The notes beneath the pieces are model-generated. The model made no database searches. It had not been told where the DNA came from and saw only the letters and a program-made list of their open reading frames with translations. Made by a program: the position numbers and the translations under genes. Shown here piece after piece: positions 24,292 to 31,324 of a DNA stretch of 33,532 nucleotides. The first letter of the stretch is position 1; every line of letters starts with the position of its first letter. Source of the DNA: Pseudomonadota bacterium (GTDB taxonomy: Bacteria > Desulfobacterota > Desulfovibrionia > Desulfovibrionales > Desulfovibrionaceae); contig JAEWPX010000063.1 of assembly GCA_023399375.1 (NCBI GenBank), positions 1 through 33,532 of the forward strand. Direction: 5' to 3'.

Positions 24292-25421
24292 CCACCCAAT
24301 ATGCCAACCTGCTCTCGCGCCTGGCGATGCGAAACGGCTTCAGCTACCAGTTCGCCTTCCCGATCCTCGACAACCGCCGCCTCCTGCGCCGCCTCGCCTT
24401 TCTCGAACGCTTCCTGCCGCGGCCCCGCCTCGAACCCGTGCGCGAACCGATCTTCGTGATCGGGCTGCCGCGCACCGGCTCGACCTGGTTGCAGACGCTC
24501 CTTTGCGCCCATCCGGACGTGGCCTACGTCACGCACTTCGCCCACCACACCGCACCGTACTTCCGCACGGCCACGCTGCTCGCCCGGCTGCTGCATCTTA
24601 ACGCCAGCGGCGAACGCTTCATCGGTGACTCCGTGGTCCACTCCCTGCACAGCCCTTCCGAAGGGACGCTCCTTTGGGGCGAATGGTTCGGCATGGACCC
24701 GGCCTGCCTGACGTACGACCCCTTCACCGCGGACGACCTCGGCCCGCAGGCCATAGCGGAGATCAAGGAGACATTGGCGCGCGTGACGGCGCTTTTCGGC
24801 CCGGGCAAGCGGTTTTTCGCCAAGAACCCGGCGTTTATCCCCTACACGCCGGCCCTGGCCGGGATGTTTCCGGACGCCCGTTTTCTCCACCTCGTGCGCG
24901 ACCCCCGGCCCACGGCAAATTCCATGGTCAAGCTGCTGCGGGCCTGCCGCGCGCAGCTTGGCCGCATCAACGCCTCGGGAAAAGACCTCGCCATGCGCCT
25001 GACCGACTTCGTGCCCTACCCGCGCCTGCCGCGTCTGGCGCAGTACGTGGCGCGCTTCGGTGCCGACGACGTGCGCTGCACGGCGCGGCTGTGGCGCGAC
25101 GCGACGCATTTCATGGAAGCCCTGGCCCCGGACGTGCCCCACATGCTCACCGTGCGCTTCGAATCCGTGCTGGCGGACCCGGCCGGATCCGTGGCGCGCA
25201 TCCTCGACTTCTGCCGGCTGCCGCCGCTTCCGGCCGAGTCCCCGGCCATGGCGGCGCTTTTTGCGCAAACGGGCAAGGTGGCCCACGTCAACACCTACGG
25301 GGAGTACGACCTGATCGCGGACCTTTGCCGCGAGGCCATGCCTCGTGCCGGCTACGACCCGGACCGGCCCGTCGGGACGGTGCTGCCGGCGGGCGCGCCG
25401 GCGTTCGGGGAGATGGTGTGA
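24288..25421 (+). CDS. PAPS-dependent sulfotransferase family protein
   Basis: 377 aa, cytoplasmic. The 5'-phosphosulfate loop is FVIGLPRTGSTWLQTLLCAH (56-75) and the 3'-phosphate motif is HLVRDPRPTANSM (201-213), both strong. Such enzymes move a sulfuryl group from 3'-phosphoadenylylsulfate to a sugar, lipid or tyrosine acceptor. The acceptor is unknown; the subgroup with the PRTGST loop and an N-terminal helical extension often acts on small molecules, lipids or glycans. GGAGGGG lies 8 nt before the ATG, which overlaps the hydrolase stop (ATGA). PAPS use is notable if the host is a sulfate reducer, which activates sulfate only to APS for respiration. Ends 14 nt from the convergent next gene. 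Confidence 0.9.
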   Translation: MTTQYANLLSRLAMRNGFSYQFAFPILDNRRLLRRLAFLERFLPRPRLEPVREPIFVIGLPRTGSTWLQTLLCAHPDVAYVTHFAHHTAPYFRTATLLARLLHLNASGERFIGDSVVHSLHSPSEGTLLWGEWFGMDPACLTYDPFTADDLGPQAIAEIKETLARVTALFGPGKRFFAKNPAFIPYTPALAGMFPDARFLHLVRDPRPTANSMVKLLRACRAQLGRINASGKDLAMRLTDFVPYPRLPRLAQYVARFGADDVRCTARLWRDATHFMEALAPDVPHMLTVRFESVLADPAGSVARILDFCRLPPLPAESPAMAALFAQTGKVAHVNTYGEYDLIADLCREAMPRAGYDPDRPVGTVLPAGAPAFGEMV

Positions 25422-25435
25422 GGGAAGCGCGCGGC

Positions 25436-26032
25436 TCAGCGACCCCGGCCGCGCAGGTCGTCGAAGCGGCGGCGCACGGTCTCCACGCGTTCGCGGTAGG
25501 CGGCGGCGTCGCCGTATTCCAGGAAGAAGCGGTAGCGGGAATGGGGGGAGCGCGGCGTGCGGGCATGGCGCACCGGGCACCAGTACTGCTCGGTGCGGCC
25601 GGCGACCTCGCGCACGAATCCGAGCAACCCGTTGAAATAGCCGCAATAGACGCAGTTGAGCTTCTCGATCCAGTTGAGGTAGCCGAGCGCCTGGCGGTCG
25701 ATGACGATGTAGTCGCCGCGCCGGACCTTGGGGATGCCGTAGATGGGGAAGCACACCCACTGGTAGACGGTCACGGTCAGGTCCATGAGCAGGGCCGGAA
25801 TGACCGCGCCCCAGATGACGGGGATGGTCAGGATCATGAGAAAGCCGGATTCGTAGACGTACGCGGCCCATTTCCTGGCCAGCAGGCGGTGCTGCTTCCT
25901 GACTTCCCGGGTGAAGCGGACCTTCTTGCGCTCTATGGTGTAGCGCACCTCTTCCCCGACCCGGTCGAACTCCTCGGCAAGTTCCTTTTCCAGGGCCTCC
26001 AGGCGCTCGGCGATGTCGTCGATTTTGGTCAT
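25436..26032 (-). CDS. Conserved-type membrane protein with CxxC motif
   Basis: 198 aa, function unknown. An N-terminal coiled coil (about 4-50, ERLEALEKELAEEFDRVGEE) leads to hydrophobic segments (about 60-95, GFLMILTIPVIWGAVIPALL). Then comes a polar domain with GDYIVIDRQALGYLNWIEKL, NCVYCGYFNGLLGFVREVA and RTEQYWCPVRHAR. The tight Cys pattern CVYC plus WCP and the following His suggest a metal or redox site; I recall this block from uncharacterised proteobacterial proteins but cannot name the family. GGGAG lies 6 nt before the ATG at 26032. It is last in a minus-strand series after the HAD and NifX-like genes. Confidence 0.8.
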   Translation of the reverse strand: MTKIDDIAERLEALEKELAEEFDRVGEEVRYTIERKKVRFTREVRKQHRLLARKWAAYVYESGFLMILTIPVIWGAVIPALLMDLTVTVYQWVCFPIYGIPKVRRGDYIVIDRQALGYLNWIEKLNCVYCGYFNGLLGFVREVAGRTEQYWCPVRHARTPRSPHSRYRFFLEYGDAAAYRERVETVRRRFDDLRGRGR

Positions 26033-26072
26033 GTCGGCTCCCCTTCGCCTGTTTTCGTTCCCGGTGCGGGAC

Positions 26073-26097
26073 GCGGCCCCGGAAAGTCCGGAGCCGC
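26073..26097 (-). terminator. Hairpin between NifX-like and membrane-protein genes
   Basis: Imperfect stem GCGGC-c-CCGGA / TCCGG-a-GCCGC with a 3-nt loop, one mismatch, and no T-run. Possible weak terminator or processing site. Confidence 0.35.
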
Positions 26098-26108
26098 GCG
26101 CAAGGTCC

Positions 26109-26480
26109 CTACTGCAAAGGATGCAGGCACTCGTGGCCGTGGGCCCGGCACAGCTCGTCCTTGTCCTTGAGATTCCCGGCGAGGAAGGCCTCGGCCGCTT
26201 CGCGCACCGGGCCCGCTGCGCCTCGCACCACGGTGAGCCCGGCCCGGCGCAGCTTGTCCGCCGCGCCCTGGCCCATGTTGCCGGCAATGAGCGCCGTAAC
26301 GCCCATGCCGACCAGCGTCTCCACCAAATTCGAGCGGCAGCCGCACTCGGCCGGCGGCGCGAAGGTCTCTTCGCCCACCACGGCCTTGTCCTCGTTTACG
26401 GTCAGCACCGTGAAATAGCCGCAGTGGCCGAAATGCTCGTCCACCTGGCCGTCCCGGGAAGGGATTGCGATCTTGGTCAT
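26109..26480 (-). CDS. NifX/NafY-type (Fe-Mo cofactor-binding family) protein
   Basis: 123 aa, single domain of the dinitrogenase iron-molybdenum cofactor biosynthesis family. Diagnostic: MTKIAIPSRDGQVDEHFGHC (1-20, with the HFG motif), the strand YFTVLTVNEDKAVV, and GVTALIAGNMGQGAADKLRR (about 59-78). Cysteines at CGHC-type spacing (ECGC) and the tail ELCRAHGHECLHP are extra potential metal ligands. Standalone members occur in many anaerobes that lack nitrogenase, so a general Fe-S or Mo-Fe-S cluster-carrier role is likelier than nitrogen fixation. AAAGGAG lies 6 nt before the start. An imperfect hairpin follows its stop (26073-26097). Confidence 0.9.
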   Translation of the reverse strand: MTKIAIPSRDGQVDEHFGHCGYFTVLTVNEDKAVVGEETFAPPAECGCRSNLVETLVGMGVTALIAGNMGQGAADKLRRAGLTVVRGAAGPVREAAEAFLAGNLKDKDELCRAHGHECLHPLQ

Positions 26481-26546
26481 GGTTGGCTCCTTTCGATTTC
26501 CAGGCGCCACATAGCCGAATACGGCCGGAGGCGAAAGCCCCGGGCG

Positions 26547-27188
26547 TCAGCCCGCTGCCGGAGCCGCGCAGGCTCCGGCGAAGCCGCCCATGGCGGCAAG
26601 CGCCCGGGCCGTTGCCGCGGCGTCGGTGTGGACCACACCCCGGATGCCGAGCCCCGACGCAACTTCCACGAACATGGGCCGGTCGTCGATGTAGGCCGAA
26701 GTTTCGGGCGCGGCCTGGGCGATGTCCAGGGCCAGGCGGAAGATTTCCGCATCGGGCTTGCGCCGGTGCACGAAACACGAGGACACGAACGCGTCGATGA
26801 AGCAGTCCAGGCCAAAGGCGCGGATGCGGTGCATGTTGAGCTCGCGGCCCTCGTTGTTGACGGCCACGATGCGGATGCCGTGGCGCGCCTTCACCCCGCG
26901 CAGGTAGTCAAGCATCTCCGGCAGGGGCTGCGACCGGGCGTACATGAAGGCCTTGAACTCGTCCCGGCCGAAGGCGCGCGGCGCGTAGAACACCGTGCGG
27001 TCGAGGTATTCGTCCAGGCTGAGGCGGCCTTCCTCGTAGGCGTCGAAGGTCAGGTGGTGGCGTTCGTCCACCTCGCCGTGGTCCAGGCCGTAGGTGTCGC
27101 AGGCCAGACGCCGGGCGGCCCGGTCCCAGCCGTTGGTGAGCATCACGCCGCCGACGTCGCAAAAAAGAGTGCTGACAGGCTGTGGCAT
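26547..27188 (-). CDS. HAD-superfamily hydrolase
   Basis: 213 aa, class IA HAD fold with a helical cap. Motif I reads TLFCDVGGVMLTNGWDRAAR (residues 6-25), where the usual second Asp of DxD is Gly. Motif II Asn is in IRIVAVNNEGRELN (about 106-119), motif III Lys in HRRKPDAEIFRLAL, and motif IV in AYIDDRPMFVEVASGLG. The nucleophile and Mg-site Asp pair are retained. The Gly substitution removes the general acid of phosphatases; I recall the DxGGVLLTNGWD form as a recognised subgroup, so it is probably ancestral here and not decay. The start at 27188 has AAAGGAG 8 nt upstream; the extension to 27227 is not needed. Confidence 0.88.
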   Translation of the reverse strand: MPQPVSTLFCDVGGVMLTNGWDRAARRLACDTYGLDHGEVDERHHLTFDAYEEGRLSLDEYLDRTVFYAPRAFGRDEFKAFMYARSQPLPEMLDYLRGVKARHGIRIVAVNNEGRELNMHRIRAFGLDCFIDAFVSSCFVHRRKPDAEIFRLALDIAQAAPETSAYIDDRPMFVEVASGLGIRGVVHTDAAATARALAAMGGFAGACAAPAAG

Positions 27189-27252
27189 CTTCGCGCTCCT
27201 TTGCCGCGCGGGGCGGCAGGAAGCCACGATAGCATCCCTTGCGGGCCGCGCG

Positions 27253-27918
27253 TCAAGCGATGGGCGGCCGGCGGCGCGAGCGGAAAAGGCCCGTTGCGCG
27301 CACGGGCGTGGTGCGCCAGTTGCGGGTGATGGCCAGCATGCGCAGCATGAACGTGACGCCTATGGCCCCCAGGGCCGCGGCCAGGGGCGGCAGGGCGTCG
27401 CTTTGGCGCAGCAAGGGGTAGGTCAGGCAGCCGATCAGCGCGGCAAAGGCGTAGAATTGCCCGGGCCGGAACACGAGCGGCTCCTCGCCGGTCAGCACGT
27501 CGCGCAGGATGCCGCCGCCGCAGGCGTTGACCGTGCCGACCAGCACCGCCGGGGCGAAGGCCAGGCCGAACGCCAGGGATTTCTCCATGCCGACCACGGC
27601 GTAGGCGCCCAGGGCCGCCGCGTCCACCACGGCCACCAGGCGCTGGGACAACACGGCCCGCCGGCCGAAGACCAGGCAGGCCGCGGCCGCCGCGGCCACG
27701 GCGAAGAGGTAGTCCTGGTTGCGCACCACGGCGGGCACGCCGGCCTGGAGAAAAATGCCGTCGCGAATGAGCGCCCCGCCCACGCCCGTGGCCAGGGACA
27801 GCCCGAGCAGGCCGACGAGGTCGAACTCGCGGCGGATGGCCTCGATGGCCCCTGTGGCAGCCATGAGAAACACGGCGAACAGGTCGAGGAAAAGCGGCAG
27901 TTCGAACCCCTGGGTCAT
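27253..27918 (-). CDS. TRIC-type (UPF0126) cation channel family protein
   Basis: 221 aa, seven predicted helices, two homologous TRIC repeats. Repeat 1 carries FLMAATGAIEAIRREFDLVG and GLSLATGVGGALIRDGIFLQ (about 17-58). Repeat 2 carries AYAVVGMEKSLAFG and GTVNACGGGILRDVLTGEEP (about 105-146). The GGG/LRD motifs are the hallmark of the family, which forms trimeric monovalent-cation channels. GGAGG lies 8 nt before the ATG. It sits downstream of the CaCA exchanger on the same strand; whether they share a transcript depends on the strong hairpin between them. Confidence 0.9.
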   Translation of the reverse strand: MTQGFELPLFLDLFAVFLMAATGAIEAIRREFDLVGLLGLSLATGVGGALIRDGIFLQAGVPAVVRNQDYLFAVAAAAAACLVFGRRAVLSQRLVAVVDAAALGAYAVVGMEKSLAFGLAFAPAVLVGTVNACGGGILRDVLTGEEPLVFRPGQFYAFAALIGCLTYPLLRQSDALPPLAAALGAIGVTFMLRMLAITRNWRTTPVRATGLFRSRRRPPIA

Positions 27919-27939
27919 GGCGAAGCCTCCGTTGCACGC

Positions 27940-27970
27940 GCCCGCCCCGGACGGGGCGTCCGGGGCGGGC
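27940..27970 (-). terminator. Perfect 13-bp hairpin after the cation exchanger
   Basis: GCCCGCCCCGGAC (27940-27952) / GTCCGGGGCGGGC (27958-27970) with a 5-nt loop, 30 nt after the exchanger stop. No T-run follows on either strand, so termination may be partial or need Rho. Confidence 0.55.
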
Positions 27971-27999
27971 GGCTCACATAGGGCCGGCGATGCCTCGCG

Positions 28000-29223
28000 T
28001 CAAGAGGCGCTGCGGCCCTTGGGCCGCACCAGGGCCGCGAGCTGCGGGGCGATGCGCGGCAAAAGCAGCACGAAGGCCCCTACATACAGGAACGTGAAGA
28101 AGAAGTGGACCTGTGCGCCGTCCACGTGGCCCGGAAGATGCCGCCAGAAGGTTTCGGGCACGGCCGGGGCCAGGAACTGGCCGCAGAAAAGCCCGAACAG
28201 CAGCAGGGCCCCGCGGATGTCCAGGCGCAGCCCGGCAAGGAGCCCCACGGCCAGAAGCGACTGGGCGGCGGTGAGCAGGACCTCGTGCATCTGCATGCCG
28301 TCCAGGGGCATGGGCACGGCGAAGCTGCCGGAGGAAACGCCGTAGACGCCAGGGATCATGCCCACGAGCAGCGTCCACTGGTTGAGCTTGGAGGAGATGA
28401 GGCTCCCGAGCGCCATGCCGGCCATGCCGCGCAGGGCGAACATGATGGCGACAATGAATTCCGGGGCCTCGGAGGCGATGGGCGCGAGCCACTGCACGAG
28501 CAAAAATTCGTTCACGCCGAACATCCGGCCCGTGGCCACGAGGCCTTCGCTGAAGTGCTCGGCGTTGGCCACGATGACCCCGGCGGCGAAGAGAAACAGC
28601 GCAACCGTGGTCAGCCGCCTGTGCCCGACTGCAAGCCTTGCGAGACAGGCGGCCACGCCTTCGAGTTCCGGTTCCTCGCACTGGCGCCGTGCGGCGATGG
28701 CGATGTAGACGACGTAGAGGCCGATGAGCACTGCGCCGTCCACCCAGGTGAGCGTGCCCGAAAGGGGTATGCTCATGGCGTAGGCCGTGGCCAGCCCGAG
28801 AAAGATCACCTCCGTGCGTCGGGCCGGCTCCAGGATGACGGGCCGGCGCGTGCGCCACCACACGACCAGGGCCACGGCGGTCCAGGCCACGCCGATGAGC
28901 AGGCGGTTGGCCCCGGTCATGTTGGCGATGGCGAAATGGGCGTAGTCGGATTCCGGATGCTGGCCGGCCATCCAGGTGAAGTACATATCCACGGCGTATT
29001 CCGGCAAAACCGCGATGAGCGCCACCACGGCCAGGGCCAGCGCCTGCGGGATGTCGTGCTGGGCGACGTCGCAGGCCCACAGGAGCAGGAAGGACGCGCC
29101 GAGGATGGCCACGCCGGACACGGCGGCGGCCGCGGGCGGCGTCATGGGCACGGACAACAGGGAAGACAGGAGGCCGGGCAGGCAGGCGGCCGCAGCCAGC
29201 CACAGGGGAAGCAGTTTGCGCAT
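28000..29223 (-). CDS. CaCA-superfamily cation exchanger, probable Mn2+ exporter
   Basis: 407 aa, about 11 helices, with both alpha repeats of the Na+/Ca2+ exchanger superfamily. Alpha-1 is ALIAVLPEYAVDMYFTW with ANMTGANRLLIG (about 68-110); alpha-2 is WLAPIASEAPEFIVAIMFAL with GSLISSKLNQWTLLVG (about 242-290). The acidic residues of the ion site (PEYAVD, SEAPEF) are present. The leader carries a yybP-ykoY manganese riboswitch with an intrinsic terminator, the strongest clue that manganese induces it and is its export substrate; this is inference from regulation, since the family mainly moves Ca2+. GGAG lies 7 nt before the ATG. Confidence 0.9.
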   Translation of the reverse strand: MRKLLPLWLAAAACLPGLLSSLLSVPMTPPAAAAVSGVAILGASFLLLWACDVAQHDIPQALALAVVALIAVLPEYAVDMYFTWMAGQHPESDYAHFAIANMTGANRLLIGVAWTAVALVVWWRTRRPVILEPARRTEVIFLGLATAYAMSIPLSGTLTWVDGAVLIGLYVVYIAIAARRQCEEPELEGVAACLARLAVGHRRLTTVALFLFAAGVIVANAEHFSEGLVATGRMFGVNEFLLVQWLAPIASEAPEFIVAIMFALRGMAGMALGSLISSKLNQWTLLVGMIPGVYGVSSGSFAVPMPLDGMQMHEVLLTAAQSLLAVGLLAGLRLDIRGALLLFGLFCGQFLAPAVPETFWRHLPGHVDGAQVHFFFTFLYVGAFVLLLPRIAPQLAALVRPKGRSAS

Positions 29224-29271
29224 CGTCTCTCCGCAATCGGGCCCCGAGGGGCCTCGGTTTTGCGCGGCCGG

Positions 29272-29311
29272 AAAAAAAAGACCTCGGCACGCGCATGCAT
29301 GCCAAAGGTCT
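29272..29311 (-). terminator. Riboswitch-controlled intrinsic terminator
   Basis: Stem of about 12 bp with one bulge and one G-U pair, loop near GCAUGC, then eight U on the minus strand; 48 nt before the exchanger ATG. It includes the 3' strand of riboswitch P1. Confidence 0.85.
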
Positions 29312-29402
29312 TGCCGATCGATTCCGGGAACCGACGACAGGGCCAGGCGGCGGTTTCGCCGCAGGGATGTTGACCCTGTCCGAGACAGCTACTCCCCTTT
29401 GG
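29272..29402 (-). ncRNA. yybP-ykoY manganese riboswitch with terminator
   Basis: Read on the minus strand. P1 is CCAAAGG (29396-29402) pairing with CCUUUGG (29302-29308). Just inside it are the family's conserved GGGGAGUAGC and, after a hairpin, GUCAACAUCC. The 3' P1 strand is also part of an intrinsic terminator: AAGACCU(UU)GGCA...UGCC(GA)GGUCUU followed by eight U (29272-29279). The two structures exclude each other, so Mn2+ binding that fixes P1 should prevent termination and switch the exchanger on. Aptamer identity is from the recognised motifs and the metal-exporter context. Confidence 0.88.
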
Positions 29403-29475
29403 AGGCCTTCAAGATAAACCGCGTCGCCTGCGGCGTCAAGCTCATGCGGCGGTCGAACAAGGCGGCCGAGGGCCG

Positions 29476-29509
29476 TTCCCGCCGCCGGGAGCCTGCGCGG
29501 CGGCGGGAA
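29476..29509 (-). terminator. Hairpin after the methyltransferase
   Basis: Perfect 11-bp arms TTCCCGCCGCC (29476-29486) / GGCGGCGGGAA (29499-29509) with a 12-nt loop, about 20 nt after the methyltransferase stop. No T-run. It separates that gene from the riboswitch region. Confidence 0.55.
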
Positions 29510-29528
29510 GACGCCCTCCCGGTCGGCG

Positions 29529-30236
29529 CTACACGACCCGGGCGACGATGCCGATCGTGTCGAAGTACTTGCCGGCCTCGGCGCGCATCATGTCACGGTC
29601 GCGCACGGCGTAGGGGTTGTCGGACTGGAGCCAGTCGCGCCAGGCCGCGTCATGGCAGGCCATGGAAAAACAGTCCTCCAGCCGGACGGCGGACGAGCGC
29701 CCGAAGAGGTCCGCCCACCAGGCGACGGTGTAGAAGTTGATGTCTTCCTGCCAGTACGGACGCAGCTCCTCGGGCACGCCGTCCGTGAAGTCCTCCCTCA
29801 GGCCCGGGACCGCGATGGCGATCAGGCCGCCGGGACGCAGAAACGGCGTCAGATGCGTCTCCAGGAAGCCGTCCTTGGCCCCGAAATAGAAGTAGGCGTC
29901 CAGGCTGCAAACGGCGTCGAAATACCCCCGGGCAAAGGGCATGGCGTCGGCTTCCCCATGCACGGGCACGACCCTGTCCTCGAAATGCTGCCGGCAAAAC
30001 CGTTCGTGATTGTCCGTGGCGTCGATCCACAGATCGTAGGCGAAGATCTGCGCGGCCGATCGCGAAGCCAGGTACATGGAGGAGAGGCCCGTGCCGCAGC
30101 CCAGGTCCAGCACGCGCCGGGCAGCCTTGAGATCGACCCGTTCCAGCAGTTCCCCGGCCCAGCGCAGGCAGTTGGGGCCCATCATGTTTTGCAGTACAAA
30201 GGAAGTGTCGAACATAGCGGTTTCAATGCGTTCCAT
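29529..30236 (-). CDS. Class I SAM-dependent methyltransferase
   Basis: 235 aa, cytoplasmic. SAM motif I is RRVLDLGCGTGLSSMYLA (about 40-57), motif II is the acidic end of IFAYDLWIDATD, the post-I region is GEADAMPFARGYFDAVCSLD, and the later motif is LRPGGLIAIAVPG. The N-terminal segment FVLQNMMGPNCLRWAGELLE (13-32) is a signature of a group I know mainly from Firmicutes. Acceptor unknown. The ATG at 30236 has GAGGA 5 nt upstream; the frame continues to 30452 but would run over low-quality sequence and the terminator of the previous gene. Confidence 0.88.
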   Translation of the reverse strand: MERIETAMFDTSFVLQNMMGPNCLRWAGELLERVDLKAARRVLDLGCGTGLSSMYLASRSAAQIFAYDLWIDATDNHERFCRQHFEDRVVPVHGEADAMPFARGYFDAVCSLDAYFYFGAKDGFLETHLTPFLRPGGLIAIAVPGLREDFTDGVPEELRPYWQEDINFYTVAWWADLFGRSSAVRLEDCFSMACHDAAWRDWLQSDNPYAVRDRDMMRAEAGKYFDTIGIVARVV

Positions 30237-30454
30237 ACCGTCCTCGCAGTGTTTGATTCGGGGACAGCATAGCAGACGCTCCGCCCGGGCAAACCTCCTT
30301 GTCCGTTGCGAAGCGAACGCGCGACAAGGCGGTATTTCCGCCTCGGGGCATACGGCGGGCAAACCGGCGGGCGGCAATGCGGGCGAAGGCCGGGCACGCG
30401 TCGGATGCCGCCGGAGCTTCCGGGACGCTTCCACGGCCAAAAGCAGGCGCAAAA

Positions 30455-30484
30455 AAAGCCCGCCCTGACGGCAGGGCGGGCTTT
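30455..30484 (-). terminator. Strong intrinsic terminator of the CD3324-like gene
   Basis: Perfect 13-bp stem AAAGCCCGCCCTG (30455-30467) / CAGGGCGGGCTTT (30472-30484), 4-nt loop, followed on the minus strand by seven T in all (30451-30457). It begins 10 nt after the gene's stop. Confidence 0.92.
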
Positions 30485-30494
30485 GGCGGCAAGA

Positions 30495-30770
30495 TCAGCC
30501 GAGCCGCGTTGCGGCGAGGATCTTGTAGACGGTTTTGGGCGACAGGCAGTGCGACGCGGCGATCTCGTCCACGGGCGTGCCGCGCAGGTAGGTTTCGCGG
30601 ATCGCGGCATTGCGCGCGCGCAAAAGCGTCCTGGCGTCGTTGCCTTCGCCCCAGCGCCTCCTGTTTTCCTCCTTGCGGGGGATGTACAGGTATGCGCCAT
30701 CGACATGGTTTTGTATCGCTTCAAGCAGCTGCGCGGGCAGCACCTCGCTTGCGTTGGTATATGCCATCAT
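30495..30770 (-). CDS. CD3324-family small helix-turn-helix protein
   Basis: 91 aa. It opens with YTNASEVLPAQLLEAIQNHV and then GAYLYIPRKEENRRRWGEG, the characteristic block of the CD3324 family of small proteins described from Clostridia. The C-terminus EIAASHCLSPKTVYKILAA is a helix-turn-helix resembling Mor or sigma-4 regions, so it probably binds DNA. AGGAGG lies 4 nt before ATG 30770 and 7 nt before ATG 30767; the second has the better spacing. The ribosome site is itself the 3' arm of an inverted repeat, and a strong terminator follows, so it is a single-gene unit. Confidence 0.85.
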   Translation of the reverse strand: MMAYTNASEVLPAQLLEAIQNHVDGAYLYIPRKEENRRRWGEGNDARTLLRARNAAIRETYLRGTPVDEIAASHCLSPKTVYKILAATRLG

Positions 30771-30777
30771 GCTCCCT

Positions 30778-30795
30778 CCTAAAGTGTATTTTAGG
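30778..30795 (-). promoter_or_regulatory. Inverted repeat overlapping the ribosome site of the CD3324-like gene
   Basis: CCTAAA (30790-30795 on the minus strand) / TTTAGG (30778-30783), 6-bp arms with a 6-nt spacer. The 3' arm provides the AGG of AGGAGG. It could be an autoregulatory operator or an mRNA hairpin that hides the ribosome site. Confidence 0.5.
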
Positions 30796-30829
30796 ATCGA
30801 GCAAAGGCCACCCCATTTTCTTTAGTCGA

Positions 30830-30870
30830 GCATGCGATAGCCTTTGCTATGCATGCACCACAAGGTCCAA
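30830..30870 (-). promoter_or_regulatory. Possible sigma-54 promoter plus imperfect palindrome
   Basis: Minus strand TTGGACC-N6-TGCA has GG and GC ten nt apart (30854-30870), as required for sigma-54, with 4 consensus bases missing. Immediately downstream, GCATGCATAGC-AAAG-GCTATCGCATGC (30830-30856) is an almost perfect palindrome with one bulged base. Together they suggest a regulated start, but the sigma-54 match is only partial and no activator gene is seen. Confidence 0.3.
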
Positions 30871-30977
30871 CGGTCTGTTGTTATGCATAAAAACCTCTCT
30901 TTTTCGCGCTCCCTACCCTTGCCCCGGGCGCGCTGTCAATCGAGTCCTCATCCACCCGCCCCAAGGCTCTTCCCTTC

Positions 30978-31022
30978 GGGGTGGTCCAGGAGGGGCCCCC
31001 GCCCCTTCTGGCCGCCGGAGGC
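30978..31022 (-). repeat. Dispersed 3'-end repeat element, copy 3
   Basis: Minus strand GCCTCCGGCGGCCAGAAGGGG then GGCCCCTCCTGGACCACCCC in outline; the first stem has one A-C mismatch, the second is CCC/GGG. It starts 20 nt after the stop of the 87-aa gene, in its sense orientation. The distal GGTAAGCGGGTGG part is not clearly present. Confidence 0.7.
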
Positions 31023-31042
31023 GTCCCCCCCACAATGTAACG

Positions 31043-31306
31043 CTAGGCGTCCGGGCCGGGCAGCTGTTGCAGCATCTTTTCCGAAAACTGGTAGAGGATA
31101 TCCACGGCAAAGGCGAATTCCGGCACTTCCTCGCGCCACAGGGACATGAGCTCCTTGACCTGCGCCCTGGCCGCCTCGATTGCGGACGGCGTCTCGGCGT
31201 TGTTGATCGTCGCCAGCGCCTCCAGGTACTCGTCGCTCAAAAACGCCGTAACCATGCCGCGCGACACGCGTTCCTTGTCCAATCCGTCCCAAACGCCAGA
31301 CGCCAT
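31043..31306 (-). CDS. Small protein downstream of the universal stress protein
   Basis: 87 aa, not recognised. Predicted mostly helical, acidic, with no cysteine and no membrane segment; sequence features include DEYLEALATINNAETPSAIE and LMSLWREEVPEFAFAVD. AAGGAG lies 7 nt before the ATG. It starts 18 nt after the stop of the USP gene, so the pair is co-transcribed. It may be a partner or regulator of the USP; this is inferred from position only. Repeat copy 3 follows it. Confidence 0.75.
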   Translation of the reverse strand: MASGVWDGLDKERVSRGMVTAFLSDEYLEALATINNAETPSAIEAARAQVKELMSLWREEVPEFAFAVDILYQFSEKMLQQLPGPDA

Positions 31307-31324
31307 CTCAGTCTCCTTGTCGGG

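Noticed and set aside
26109..26480. Evidence for nitrogen fixation from the NifX-like gene
   Set aside because: Standalone members of this family are common in anaerobes without nitrogenase and no other nif gene is in the window.
26547..27188. HAD protein as a pseudogene because motif I lacks the second Asp
   Set aside because: The frame is intact, the other motifs are present and the DxGGV form appears to be a subgroup feature.
30237..30452. Extension of the methyltransferase upstream to 30452
   Set aside because: It would run back to the intrinsic terminator of the previous gene and has no family similarity; the ATG at 30236 has a good ribosome site.
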